A DNA stretch of 64,000 nucleotides, taken from contig NC_081415.1 in NCBI RefSeq assembly GCF_030272615.1, positions 375,861,392-375,925,391 of the forward strand. Reading direction: 5' to 3'. Position numbers and translations under genes: made by a program. Of the stretch, positions 1 to 12,030 are shown piece by piece. This stretch comes from Cryptomeria japonica (taxonomy: Eukaryota > Streptophyta > Pinopsida > Cupressales > Cupressaceae). The notes beneath the pieces are model-generated. The model worked only from the letters and a program-made list of their open reading frames with translations. It was not told the DNA's origin and ran no database searches. Positions within the stretch are counted from its first letter, which is position 1; the number at the start of each line of letters is the position of its first letter.

Positions 1-3000
1 TCACAATTTGATGCCCGCAACTCTAGAATCTAGATTCATGCCTCGAAAGCTCGATCTGCCTCCAAATGCTAATTTTGACGCTCTGAAATTAAGGCTTTCA
101 AGGCACAACCTTTGAAACTAAGTCCTAATAGCATGGTGCTAGTCAAAATCGCCTTTTGACGCCCATGACTTCAGTATCAGGTCTCGCACCTCAAAAAATC
201 ATGGTGCCTCCAAACCCTAATTTTGATGCTCCAAAACCTGTGCTTTCAAGGCAAAAACTCTGAAATAAGGTCCAAAGAGCACGATGCCAGTCAAAATCGC
301 GTTTTGACATCGATGACTTAGGAATGGGAACTCATGCCCCGAAAGCTTGTTGTGCCTCTAAACCTTAATTTTGACGCTCTAAAACCGAAGCTTTCGAGGC
401 ACAAGCTCTGAAATGAGGGCCTAAGAGCACGATGCCAGTCAAAATCACACTTTGATGCTCGCGGCTCCAGATTCAAGACTTGCACCCCAAAAGCTCGTTC
501 TGCCTCCAACCCCCAATTTTGACGCTTCAAAACTGGCGCTTTTGAGGCACAAGCTCCAGGATGAGGTCCTAAGAGCACGATGCCAGTCAAAATCGTGTTT
601 TGACGTCCGCGGCTTCGGAATGAGGACTTGTGCGTTGAATTCTCATTGTGCCTCTAAACCTGGATTTTGACGCTCTGAAACCAAGGCTTTTGAGGCACAA
701 GCTCTGAAACGAGGTCCTAGGAGCACGATGCCAATCAAAATCGCTTTTTGTCACCCGCAGTTCCGGAATTGTGACTCGTACTCGAATGCTCATTGTCCCC
801 CCAAAGACAAATTTTTATGCTCCAAAACTGGGGCTTTCACAACACAAACTCTGAAATGAGGTCCAAAGAGCATGATGCTAATGAAAATCATTTTTTGACG
901 ACCACGGCTTAGGAATCAAGACTCGTGTCGTGAATGGTCATTGTGCCTCCAAACCCTGATTTTGATACTTCATAACTGGGGCTTTTGAGGCACAAGATCT
1001 GAAACGAGGAACCAAGCACACATTGCCAATCAAAATCGTGTTTTGACGTCCGCAGCTCTTGAATCGAGACTCACACCTCGAATGCTTGTTGTGTCTCCAC
1101 ACCTTGATTTTGATCCTCCGAAACAGGGGCTATCAATACAAAAGCTCTGAAACGAGGTGCTAAGAGCACCATTTTAGTGAAAATCGCATCTTCATGCCCG
1201 CGACTCCAGAATTAGAACTCGCACCCTAAATGCTCGTTGTGCCTACAAACCTCAATTTTTATGCTCTGATATTGGGGCTTTTGAGGCACAAGCTCTAAAC
1301 CAAGGTTCTAAGAGTACGATGTGAGTCAAAATCATGTTTTGACATGCACAGCTCAGGAATCGAAACTCATGCCCCGAAAGCTCTGTGTGCCTCTAAACCT
1401 CGATTTTGACAATCCGAAACTGGTGCTTTCAAGGAGCATGCTCCAAAATGAGGTCCTAAGAGCACGATGCTAGTCAAAATCGTGTTTTAATGCCCAAGGC
1501 TCATGAATTAGAAATTGTGCCCTTAAAGCTCATTGTGCCTCCAAACCCCAATTTTGATGCTTCGAAACTAGGTCTTTCGAGCCACAAACTCCGAAACGAG
1601 GTCCTAAGAGCACAATGCTAGTTAAAATCATGTTTTGATGCTCGTGGCTCAAGAATTAGGACTCACACTCCAGAAAGATCGTCGTATTTCCAAACCCTGA
1701 TTTTGATGCTCCCAAACTGGGGCTTTCAAGGTACAAGTTCCAAAACGAGGTCCTAGGAGCACAATGCCATTCAAAATCTTGTTTTGATGCCTATCGCTCC
1801 GGAATCGGGGCTCTCACCTCGAATGCTTGTTGTGCCTAAAAACCTCTAAAACGGGGTCCTAAGAGCACAATGCGAGTCAAAATTGTGTTTTGATGCTCGT
1901 AGCTCCAGAATCGGGACTTGCCCTTCGAATGCTTGTTGTGCCTCCAAACCTTGGTTTTTACACTCTAAAACTGGGGCCTTTAAGGCACAAGCTCCAAAAC
2001 GAGGACCTAAGAGCACGATTGAAGTCAAAATTGCGTTTTCATACCTGCGGCTCTTGAATCGCGAGTAACGCCTTGAATGTTCGTTGTACCTCCAAACCCT
2101 AATTTTGATGCTCCAAAACCAGAGCTTTCGAGGCACAAGCTCGGTAACGACGTCCTGAGAGCACGATGCCAGTCAAAATCACGTTTTGATGTCCGTGGCT
2201 TCAGAATTGGGACTTGCACCTTGAATGCCCCTTATGCTTCCAGACCTCTATTTTGACGCTTCAAATCCGGGGATTTCAAGTCACAAGCCTCGAAATGATT
2301 TCCTAAGAGAATGATGCTAGTGAAAATTGTGTTTTGACGCCCACGGGTCAGGAATCGGGACTCGTGCCCCAAAAGATCATTGTTCTAGCAAACCTCAATT
2401 TTGACACTCTAAAACTGGGGTTTTCGAGGCGCAAGCTTCAAAACGAGGTTCTAGGAGCACAATGTCAGTCAAAATCGTGTTTTGATGCCTGTAGCTGTGG
2501 AATCAGGACTCGCACCCCCGAAATCTTGTTGTGCCTCCTTACATTGATTCTGACGTTCTGAAACCGGGGTTTTTGATGCACAAGCTGCAAAACAAGGTCC
2601 TAAGAGCACTATGCCAGTCAAAATCGTGTTTTGACGCCCGTGGCTCCAAAATCGAGACTTGCGCCCTAGAAACTCGTTGTGCCTCCAAACCCAAATTTTG
2701 ACGCTTCGAAACTGGGGCTTTCAAGGCACAAGCTTCGAAACGAGGTCCTAAGAGCACGATGCCATGCAAAATCGCATTTTGATGCCCAAGATTCTAAAAT
2801 CATGACTCGCGCCTCGAATGCTCATTATGCCTTCAAACTTTGATTTGAATGCTCTAAAACCGGGGCTTTCGAGGCACAATCTGTGAAATGAGGTCCTAAG
2901 AACACAATTGCAATCAAAATTGCATTTTGACATCCGCAGCTCCGGAAAAGGAACTCATGCCCTGAAAGCTCGTTGTGCCTCCAAACCCTAATTTTGACGC

Positions 3001-4270
3001 TTTGAAACTAGTCCTTTCCAGCAACAAGCTTCGAAACAAGGTCCTAAAAGAATGATGATTGTCAAAATCGTATTTTGATGCCCGTGGCTTCGAAATCCAG
3101 ATGCTTGCCCGGAAAGCTCGTTGTGCCTCCAAACCCCAATTTTGATGCTCTGAAACCTTTGGCTATCAAGGGACAAACTTCGAAACAAGGTCCTAAGAGC
3201 ACGATGCCAGGCAAAATAGCGTTTTGACGCCCGTGGATCCGGAATCGTGAGTCGTGCCCCAAATTCTCATTGTGCCTCCAAACCCCGATTTTTACACTAC
3301 GGAACTAGGGCTTTCGAGGCACAAGCTCCAAAATGAGGTCCTAAGAACACGATACCAATAAAAATCACATTTTGACACCCACAACTCTGAAATCGTGATG
3401 CACACCCCAAAAGCTCGTTGTGCCTCCAAACCCCGATTTTGATGCTCTGAAACCCGTACTTTTGAGGCACAAGGTCCGAAATGAGGTCCTAAGAGCACAA
3501 TGCCAGTCAAAATCGCGTTTTAATAGTCATGGCTCTGGAATCAGGACTCGCACCTCGAAAGCTTGTTGTAACTCCAAACCTTGATTTTGACGCGCTGAAA
3601 TTGGGGTTTTCGAGGCACAAGCTCCGAAATGAGGTCCTAAGAGAACAATGCCAATCAAGATCGCGTTTTGACACAAGCGGCTCTCGAATTGGGACTCGTG
3701 CCCTGAATGCGTGTTGTGCCACCAAACCTTGATTTTGACACTATAAAACTAGGGCTTTCGAGGCACGAGCTCCGAAACAAACTCCTAACAGCACAATGTC
3801 AGTCAAAATAGTGTTTTGGAGCTCGCAGCTCCAGAATCCGCACTCATGCCCTTGAAGCACGTTATTCCTCCAAACACGGATTTTGATGCTTTGAAACTAG
3901 GGCTTTCAAGGCACAAGCTGCGAAACAACATCCTAAGAGCACGATGCTAGTCAAAATCATGTTTTAATGCTCACAGCTCTAGAATTGGGACTTGCACCAC
4001 GAATGCTCGTTGTGCCTTAAAACCCCAATTTTGATGCTCCTAAATTGGGGATTTCAAGGCACAACCTTTGAAATGAGGTCCTAAGAGCACGATAGTCAAA
4101 ATTGCGTTTTGATACCTATAGCTTCGGAATCGGGACTCTCACCCCTGAAAGGTCGTTGTGCATCCAAACCGAGATTTTGACGCTCTAAAACCAAGGCTTT
4201 TGAGGTGCAAGCTTCGAAACGAGGTCCCTAAGAGCACGATACTAGTCAAAAACGCATTTTGACACCTGCT
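1..4270 (+). repeat. 148-bp satellite array, first block (plus orientation)
   Basis: About 29 diverged tandem copies of a unit of roughly 148 bp. The landmark GCACGATGCC or a variant recurs near 427, 575, 723, 870 and 1016, giving spacings of 146-148 bp. Each unit holds GTCAAAA-N5-TTTTGAC (exact at 290-308) and the words GAGGCACAAGCTC and TTGTGCCTCCAAAC. Copies differ mostly by C-to-T and G-to-A changes at CpG positions. Open frames of 60-100 codons here come from low stop density and carry no family signature. The array starts outside the window and ends against the gag of a gypsy element near 4270-4287. Confidence 0.93.
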
Positions 4271-4286
4271 GCTCGAAAATCGGGAG

Positions 4287-5480
4287 TTGCCTCCGCCAAA
4301 GAATTTCCTTTGGAAAATCCAAAGGATGAAGTGTAGATCAAAGCGAAAGGTCAGCCACATGCCAAGGAACATCAGAATCAATGGACTGGGATCCGACTTG
4401 CAGCCACAGAGGACTGGCGTGAAGATGGCGCAGAGAGGAAATAAGAATGGTGGAGCGCATGGGAATTCAAACCCTACTCTGATGGAAATGTTGCGATGAA
4501 TTGCAGTCTGGTTGGAAGCCGTTGAGATAGCCCAGAGAAGAGGCTGACATATTGAAGATGTAAGTGAAGATGAAGGAGAAGAAGCCCCGACAGAACAAGT
4601 AACCCCACCGACAATTGATTCGAATGAAGAAAGGTTTTTGAGGATTTTGAATAGGGCGAATACCAAACATCATTATACCCAACCAGAATATGATGGAAAG
4701 TTGGATTCGGATGAATTGATGGATTGGATCTCGGAGATGGAAGAATAGTTTGATTTTGAAAACACTGCAGAAGAAGGGAAGGTGAAATATGTGTGTACCT
4801 GGTTCAAAAGGTCATGCATCTCTTTGGTGGGAGCATTTGCAAGTTGATAGATAATGAAGAGGTAAATAGAAGATCAAAACATGGGATTAGGTGGTTGCCA
4901 AGTTGAAATCAAAATTTATGCCAGTTGATTATCAAGTGAATCTGTTCCAGAAGTTGCAAAATTTGGGATAGAAGGAATCTAGTGTGAAGGAGTACACCGA
5001 AGCATTTTACAAGTTGAATATCAGATCTGGACATGTTGATGATGAAGTTGAACAAGTTGCAAGATATTGGAATGGATTGTGGGTGTCTATACAAGATGAA
5101 CTCAATTTGATCAAATTACAGAGTATCGAAGAAGCTTACTAGTATGCCCTGAAAGCAGAAGGGAAGTTGAACAAAACACATGAGTAGAGGTAGAGAGGCA
5201 GAGGTGGAAGGTTTTCAGGAGGAAGATTTCAAGGAGGAAGAGGATATACCGGAGGCAGAGGAACTTGTATGGATCAGAACAAGGACAAGGAAGTGAGCAA
5301 AAAAGGTCATTCATACCGAAAAGATGATACAAATTTCTACCGGAGGAGAGAACCGAATGGCTACCAGAATGAGAATTTTGGAAAAAGATGACTAAATACA
5401 AGACAAGAGAGTATTTAGAGGAACCTGATATAAGTGTGGAGGAGAAGGACATCGTTCTTTTGAGTGCAAGAAGACGGAGA
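4287..5480 (+). pseudogene. Gag relic of the chromovirus
   Basis: The first 70 codons (4287-4499) are open and begin with a proline-rich leader. Beyond them the gag reads only in pieces with stops and frame changes, for example the part near 4670-4745 that resembles YTQPEYDGKLDSDELMDWI, typical of retrotransposon gag. Near 5431-5475 a CCHC knuckle can be read as YKCGGEGHRSFEC. The codon where its first cysteine should be is TGA, so a single base change has turned that cysteine into a stop. The gag protein would coat element RNA in cytoplasmic particles; this copy cannot make it. Confidence 0.75.
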
Positions 5481-5497
5481 ATACTAGAAGAGCAACA

Positions 5498-5992
5498 GTG
5501 GTCGAAGAAAACCTCACCGGATCAGCTAATAAACTAGAAGATGGAGAACTGTTGATGATGAGGAGAGCTTTGTGTCATACCGAGAGAGATGAAGAGCCCT
5601 TGCAGAGGAAGAATTTGTTCAAGACCAGATGTAAGGTATCGGGTAAGTGTTGTAAAGTTGTCATTGATAGTGGTAGTTCAGATAATCTTGTTTCAGAAGA
5701 GATGGTGAATAAGTTGAATTTGGAAAGATTGAAACACCCTAATCCTTATCAGATAGCAAGGATTCAGGATGATCATAAGTTGTTAGTAATTGAGCAATGT
5801 TTGGTGAAATTGAAAATTGGGAATTATCATGATGTGGTCTTGTGTGATATTATGCTGATGGATATTTGTCACCTTTTGTTGGGCAGACCTTGGCAGTTTG
5901 ATAGACATGCAATAAATGATGGGGGGAAGAATACATACACTATTGTGGGCAATGGGATGAAGCAAACCTTGTTCCCTTGGAGGAACCTTTGA
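5498..5992 (+). pseudogene. Retropepsin-like protease segment of the chromovirus
   Basis: An open stretch of 164 codons. It contains the aspartic protease active site in the form VIDSGSSDNLVS at about residues 56-67 and the flap-side motif HLLLGRPWQFD at about residues 125-135, both usual for gypsy proteases. It lies between the gag knuckle and the RT region, as expected. The catalytic Asp-Ser-Gly is intact, but the frame breaks on both sides, so no polyprotein can be produced. The next frame (5977-6306) overlaps the end by 16 bases and carries the link to RT. Confidence 0.85.
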
Positions 5993-7578
5993 AGAGTGAA
6001 GTATTTACGAATGTTAGAATCTATTTGGTGGATGGAAGGAAATTCCTGGATGGAATGAGACATGAGAATGCGTGTTTTGCCTTAGTTCATAAGAAGACTA
6101 GGAAGCCGGAGCATGAAAAAGAACAACCAAAAGAGATAAAAGATTTGCTGACAGAGTATGAAGACATCATTTCAGATAATGTGCCTGATGGATTACCACC
6201 TGTGAGAAGTATCAGTCATTGCATCGACTTGGTTCCCGGAGATAGTTTGCCTAACAAAGCTACACACCGGATGACATCGACAGAGAATGAAGAGTTAAAT
6301 AGATAAGTGCAGGAGCTGTTGAAGAAAGGTTTGATCAGAGAAAGTCTGAGTCCTTGTGTAGTACCAATAGTATTAGCACCTAAGAAGAATGGAGAATGGA
6401 GAATGTGTACCGATTCCAGAGCAATAAACAAAGATCACAGTGAAATTCCGGTTTCCTTTGCCTAGGATGGATGAGAACAAATCAGGATCAGAGAAGGAGA
6501 TGAGTGGAAGACAACATTCTAGACAAATGAAGGATTGTATGAATGGTTGGTGATGCCTTTTGGGTTAACTAATGTACTGAGTACTTTCATAAAGCTGATG
6601 CATGAGGTATTGAAGAAATTCTTGGGTAAGTTTGTTATTGTATATTTGGATGACATTCTGATTTTCAATAAGACAAAAGAGGAGCATTTGTTGCATTTGA
6701 GACAAGTTTTGCAGAGGTTGAGAGAAGAAAAGTTGCTGATAAATCTTAAGAAGTGTACTTTCATGAAGGATGAGTTAGTCTATTTGGGATTTGTGATATC
6801 TAAGGATGGTTTGAAGATAGACCCTGAGAAAGTAAAAACAATTGTTGATTGGACTACATCGAAAAGCATTAGAGAGGTGAGATCATTTCATGGATTGGCT
6901 AGTTTCTATCGAAAGTTCATAAAGAAAGTTAGTTCAGTTTGCAACCCTATTACTAAGACAATGAGGGGTGATAGGGAGGTGTTCAAGTGGACCACCAGAG
7001 AAAACAAAATTTTTGAATTGTTGAAGTGAAAAGTGACTGAGCAGCATGTGTTAGCTTTATCGGATTTCAATAAAGTATTTCAAGTAGATTGTGATGCTAG
7101 TGGAACAAAAATAGGAGCAGTCTTGAGTCGGGAAAGGAGAGCAGTAGCTTATTTCAGTGAGAAATTGAATGATGCCTGGAGGAGATATTCAATGTATGAT
7201 CAAGAATTTTATGTCATAGTTCAAGCCTTGAAGAAGTGGAGACATTACCTATTGCATAAGGAGTTTGTGTTGTATACAGATCATCAAGCTTTGCAGTATT
7301 TGAATGGTCAGAGTAAGTTGAATCAGAGACATATGAGATGGGTAGAATTTTTGCAAAGCTACACCTTTATGTTGAAGCATAGAAGTGGGAAATCTAACCA
7401 AGTTGTTGATGCCTTAAGTAGGGGGAGAAATTTGCTAACAGAGATGAGAGTGACAGTATTAGGATTTGAGGAGTTGAAGACCTTGTATGATGATGACCCA
7501 GATTTTTTCGAACCTTGGAGAGCATGTAGAGAACCGGTTATGGTAGACGGAAGCAAGTGGTTGGATTACTTCATTTAG
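5977..7578 (+). pseudogene. Broken RT-RNase H of the chromovirus
   Basis: The RT begins with DGLPPVRSISHCIDL (about 6188-6235). After a TAG at 6304-6306 the palm reads [24 protein letters not shown]. An extra base near 6430 shifts the frame. Near 6475 the sequence jumps from RMD to QIRIREGDEWKT, so roughly 65-75 bases are missing, including motif A with the first catalytic aspartate. The open part from 6535 holds MPFGLTN and the YLDDIL box (near 6645). A TGA at 7027-7029 separates RT from RNase H, which keeps its acidic residues (VDCDASG, DQEF, YTDHQAL, VVDALSR). RT copies element RNA to DNA; this copy lacks a complete palm. Confidence 0.88.
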
Positions 7579-7584
7579 GATGGG

Positions 7585-8330
7585 ATGTTATTTAGATGAG
7601 TTCAGTTGTGCATACCTAAGAGTTCTATGAGGGAGAATCTGATAAAGGAGAAACATAGTGGAGGATTAACTAGACACTTTGGTGTTGATAAAACAGTAGC
7701 AGTGGTGAGTGAGCAATAATTTTGGCCCCAGATTCATAAGGATGTTAGAAAATATGTGCAAAGTTGTAGAGTTTGTCAAGTTGCAAAGGGTAGTAGTCAG
7801 AATGTGGGATTGTATAAACCTTTGACAGTACCGGAGACACCTTGGGAGGATATAAGCATGGGTTTCATACTAGGATTGCTTAAAACGCATAGAGGGAATG
7901 ATTCTATATTTGTGGTAGTGGATAGATTCTTGAAGATGGCTCATTTCGTACCTTGTATGAAAACATCAGATGCAATACATATAGCAGACCTATTTTTCAA
8001 AGAAGTTGTGAGATTGCATGGATTACCTAAGAGCATAGTTTCAGATGGAGATACGAAGTTTGTCGGTTATTTTTGTAGAACAGTTTGGAAGAAGATGAAG
8101 ACAGATTTGAAGTTCAGTTCTACTTTTCACCCACAGACTGACGGACAGACAAAAGTAGTTAACCGTACCTTGGAAAATTTGTTAAGATGTGTAGTTGGAG
8201 ACAAAACTGGAAGTTGGGATTTGATTCTTACACAAGCAGAGTTTGCCTACAATAATTCAGTAAACAAGAGTACCAGAAGGACACCTTTTGAGATTGTTAC
8301 CAGAGCACACCCTAGAGGTATATCATAATT
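7585..8330 (+). pseudogene. Broken integrase of the chromovirus
   Basis: A zinc-binding H2C2 region reads from about 7640 (HFGVDKT ... SCRVCQ), with a TAA at 7718-7720. The catalytic core is open from 7756 to 8328. Two of the three DDE acids are lost. The first, normally in MDFVLGL, reads MGFILGL here (Asp to Gly). The third, normally in DGQTEVVNRTL, reads DGQTKVVNRTL (Glu to Lys). The middle one (IVSDGDTKF) remains. The residue assignments rest on family motifs as I know them, not on a computed alignment. Confidence 0.87.
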
Positions 8331-8388
8331 AACAGATATTAGCAGTGAAGACCTCAGAAGTGCAAAGACAGAAGAATTTGCAAATCAC

Positions 8389-8890
8389 ATGAATGGCTTA
8401 CATATTCAAGTTAAGCAACATTTGGAGGACATGAACAACAAGTATAAGGAGAAAGCAAATGAGAAGAGGAGACATAAGGAATTTGAAGTTGGCGATCAAG
8501 TGATGGTGTATCTAAAAAAAAAAAGATTCCTAGTTGAAACTTATAACAAGTTGCAGATGAGAGAATTTGGACCTTGAAAGATTTTGAGAAAGTTCAGTTT
8601 TGGAAATGCATATGAAGTCGAGTTACTGGATAGTCTGAGTATTTCACCTATATTCAACATTGCAGACCTTCATCAGTATCATGAACCATAATTCAGTGAG
8701 GACAGTACTGCAAACTTGGATAAACAGTTGCCCTGGAAGGGGCCAGATTAGATTGAAGACATTTTGGACAGTAGGATTGGGCATAGTACCTGGAGCAGTT
8801 AGTATAAGGAGTATCTTGTGAAGTGGAAGGATAGACCAGTTGAAGATTCATCTTGGATTCTTAGGCAGAGTTAGACCCCATAAAAGTGAG
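8389..8890 (+). pseudogene. Integrase C-terminus and chromodomain relic
   Basis: An open piece at 8389-8577 carries the basic integrase tail (EFEVGDQVMVYL). It is followed, through stops, by a chromodomain: IEDILDSRIGHSTW, then YKEYLVKWKDRPVEDSSWI at about 8753-8860. The chromodomain of chromoviruses binds histone marks and steers insertion to heterochromatin. At least four stops lie between the tail and the end. An A-rich run near 8513-8523 is a likely site of slippage. Confidence 0.82.
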
Positions 8891-9690
8891 AGACTCACTT
8901 TTTCAACAACCCCGGATGTCTGATGCAGGAGCATCCCCGGTTCATCGTAATCTTGCATCAACCAAAAATATTTCCTTTATGTTTTGCATTTCATTCTGCA
9001 CTTTCTGGCATAGGCTCACTGGATCTTGAGGAGTTGGATTTTTCTTGAGGACTTGATCATCTACCTTATTCCCAAACTGTGGAGCATTTGGATCATTTTT
9101 CTGTAAGTTATCGCTATCGGTTTTCGAGACAATCTTCTGGTACTCGTTGCCTGGTTGTAATCTATCAGGATCTATCGGATCCCTTCAATAGCTTGTGGAG
9201 CCCTAAGCATTGATTCTGATATTCCTTGGCGTGTGGCCGACCTTTCCCTTTGATCTACACTTCATCCTTTGTATTTTCTGGAGGAATTTATTTGGCCGAG
9301 GTCGACCTTGTTGTTTTTACACGTTAGGTCTTGTTCTTCGGTATTTGACTCCTTTTGGGTCAACTGGATGCCTTTTGATTGTATAAATCATTGTAATTGA
9401 GCATTAGAATGTAAGATAAGAAGACACGAGTTAAGATATAAAACATAGAAGATAGATATGAAGATTTGAGGTCCCGGTTGTGACCTATTCTGCAGTTAAA
9501 CATGTTTTAGTAGGCCAGTGAGCTGGTTTCTGTAACTCGGTTGTTACCAGTTGATTGTAAACAGTTTTCATGATATAATTCATTCAGTTCTGCATTGCTT
9601 CCATCATATCCTTGTGTTTCTGTTGTGTTTACTCATGTTGACCGACCCAGATAGATCTCTTTGAGGTCTCTCCTAACCGGTGACTGCACC
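8891..9690 (+). other. 3' flank of the chromovirus, possible 3' LTR
   Basis: No coding signal. It follows the chromodomain directly, so a polypurine tract and 3' LTR are expected here. A short inverted repeat, TGATGCA near 8919 and TGCATCA near 8951, could mark an LTR edge, and a TATA-like TGTATAAAT lies near 9380. Without a 5' LTR to compare, neither boundary can be fixed. Confidence 0.4.
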
Positions 9691-9734
<44 letters not shown>

Positions 9735-10348
9735 TAAATTAAAACAAGATTATTTTGAATGCACCAATTCCAAGTATAATTTGCTAATCTAGACATAAGT
9801 CATAAAAAAGAGAGATCATAAAAAGATTTAAGGAGAGAGAGTTGAGAGAGAGAGAGAGAGTCTTAAGAAGACTTAAGGGTAGAGAGAGGGGTCCTAAAGA
9901 TAAGTTAATTAAAACTAGATTATTTTAATGCACCAAATTTTTAAATAAAATCTGCTAATCTAGAGACAAGTCCTAATAAGAGATCCTAAAAAGAGAGGTC
10001 CTAAATGGACTTAACAAGAGAGAGAGAGGGGTCCTAAAAATAAATAAGAGAGAGAGGGGTTCTAAAAAGACTTAAGGGGAGGGAGAAAGAGAGAGTGTGA
10101 AAGAGAAGTTAAATTAAAACAACATTATTTCTAATGCACCAATTCCAAGTATAATTTGCTAATCTAGATAAAAGTCCTAAAAAGAGATCCTCAAAAGGAG
10201 AGATCATAAAAAGACTTAAGGATGTAGAGAGAGAGAGAGAGAGGTCCTAAAGATAAGTTAAATTAAAACTAGATTATTTTTAATGTACCAAAATTTCAAA
10301 TATGTGATTTGCTAGTCTAAAGAGAGTTCCTAAAAAGAGAGGTCCTAA

Positions 10349-10429
<81 letters not shown>

Positions 10430-10533
10430 AGGAGGGGAGAGAAAAACTAAATTAAAACACCATTTTTTTTAGTCCAACCATTTCCAAATGTTTGTTACTC
10501 TAGATATAGATATCCTAGAAAAAGAGAGGCTGT

Positions 10534-10609
<76 letters not shown>

Positions 10610-10720
10610 CCTAGTAAAAGAAATGAGAAAGAGATTATAAAAAGACTTAAGTAGAGAGAGAAGGGGGTTTTAAAAAAATTAGTAGAGCATGATAGATAAT
10701 TTTAAATTTGATTATTTTTA
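9691..10720 (+). repeat. Diverged 150-200 bp tandem repeats with expanded GA tracts
   Basis: Five or six copies of a unit that begins GTTAAATTAAAAC and continues GATTATTTTNAATGCACCA ... TTTGCTAATCTAGA ... GTCCTAAAAAGAGA. Copies start near 9733, 9904, 10108, 10257 and 10446, with a weak one near 10700. Pure AG/GA runs separate them and set the spacing. The longest runs are 9691-9732, 10351-10425 and 10536-10607. The runs at 10.35 and 10.54 kb may be mis-sized in any assembly. Confidence 0.85.
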
Positions 10721-12030
10721 ATGCATCTATTCAAAATGTATGATAATTTAAAGTAGCACAAACACACTTTTATTTAATCAAAATAACATAATTTAGAAAT
10801 AATTAAGATAAAATTTTTACATAAAAAAATATTTATCTAATCAATTAAGCACAATTTTAGGTACGTAATACATGTAAAATTAAATAGAAATAAAGTAAAG
10901 ATGCATATGTGCATGATATCTTTGCATTCTTAGTTTTCAATATCTTTGTTTCGTGTCGGGTGAATACTTCCTTGAAGTTTTATTTGCCCTAGTCTTCTTG
11001 TTCCCCATGTCCTCCCTTTAAAATTGCCACCCTTAAAATGATATTCAAATGTCTTCTTTCACAAAAAATGCAATTTTTTTGCTATTTTGTGTTTAAAAAA
11101 ATGAAATAAAGCATCTATATTTATATGAAATCGTCAATTTAAAAAAAAAAAATTACATTGGGTTGTTAGAAAATGGGATGTTCGTACGAATCCGTTCGTT
11201 ATGTGGTTGTTTGTGCCTTGCATGGTCATATGAACATGGGTTTGAACGAACCCCATGTTTGAACCCCCTTTTCTCGAATGGGTGTTCATTTGATTCTATG
11301 CATCTCTCCCTCAATCTCTTAAGAATTCTGAGAAATTTTGGCCTTCAAACCTCTAGTTGAAGGCTCAAATGAGACAATCTTGACAACCCCAAAATGTAGG
11401 ATGGTAGTCCTCAAAGGAAGATTTCCAACAACTATAATTTTATTACATTGTGAGTTTATTATAATTTTTAAATTTTACCAAATATTGGTTTTTCATCGAT
11501 CATGAACTTCTCTGTTCAACGCATTGGGCAAAATAATAAATTAATTAAAAAAAATTAATGAAAAATATCTATGCCCTAGGTATTGATGTCTTCTTTCTAA
11601 CAAGAATATAAAAAAATGAATTTCGATATATAGAACAAGTTATGTGTTCAAACGTACACCTATGTCTAAATTATAATTAGTTCGACTTCAAAACAATAAA
11701 ATGAAAACTATTCAACATATCACTATGCAACCAACCGCATGCCCTAGGTATTGATGCTACAAACCAAAATTCGAAGGAATTGAGTTTTTATCATTTATAT
11801 ACAAAAAAAAATTATGGATTTCGAGATGCACATCACTCAAAAAAAATGTTGTTTGCTATAAAAAACTATTTTCAAAGGAGATGGAAAAATCAAATACAAT
11901 TTTATTTAATTTTTAAAAAAATATATATATATAGAATCTACAAACAAGATGTTACAAATCACTAGTTTACATCATCTTCAAATTCTTAACAGTTTAAAAG
12001 TTATAGGTGTCAGAAAGTGAAGGTTTATTT
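10720..12030. other. AT-rich stretch without a recognisable gene
   Basis: Nothing with coding character. Small open frames at 11163-11360 and 11780-11965 have no domain or compositional support. An 18-bp word, ATGCCCTAGGTATTGATG, occurs at 11571 and again at 11739, so a short diverged duplication of about 168 bp may be present. Poly-A and poly-T runs are frequent. Confidence 0.6.

Larger units (their letters stand above)
4287..8890 (+). mobile_element. Decayed Ty3/gypsy chromovirus, 5' end missing
   Basis: Interior of a gypsy element with the order gag, zinc knuckle, protease, RT, RNase H, integrase, chromodomain. The integrase-then-chromodomain end places it among plant chromoviruses. No 5' LTR or primer site is visible: the recognisable part begins at the start of gag, directly after the satellite array. 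Many stops and frameshifts, a deletion in RT and two lost integrase catalytic residues show it is dead. The 3' LTR, if present, lies in 8900-9690 but cannot be delimited without its partner. Confidence 0.9.

Noticed and set aside
1-4270. A CRISPR-like pattern of repeats and spacers in the 148-bp array
   Set aside because: The whole unit is repeated, including the part that would be the spacer. Units are much longer than CRISPR repeats and the context is a plant genome.
11163-11360. A 65-codon frame in AT-rich DNA
   Set aside because: No domain, no neighbour and poor composition for a coding region; a frame of this length is expected by chance.
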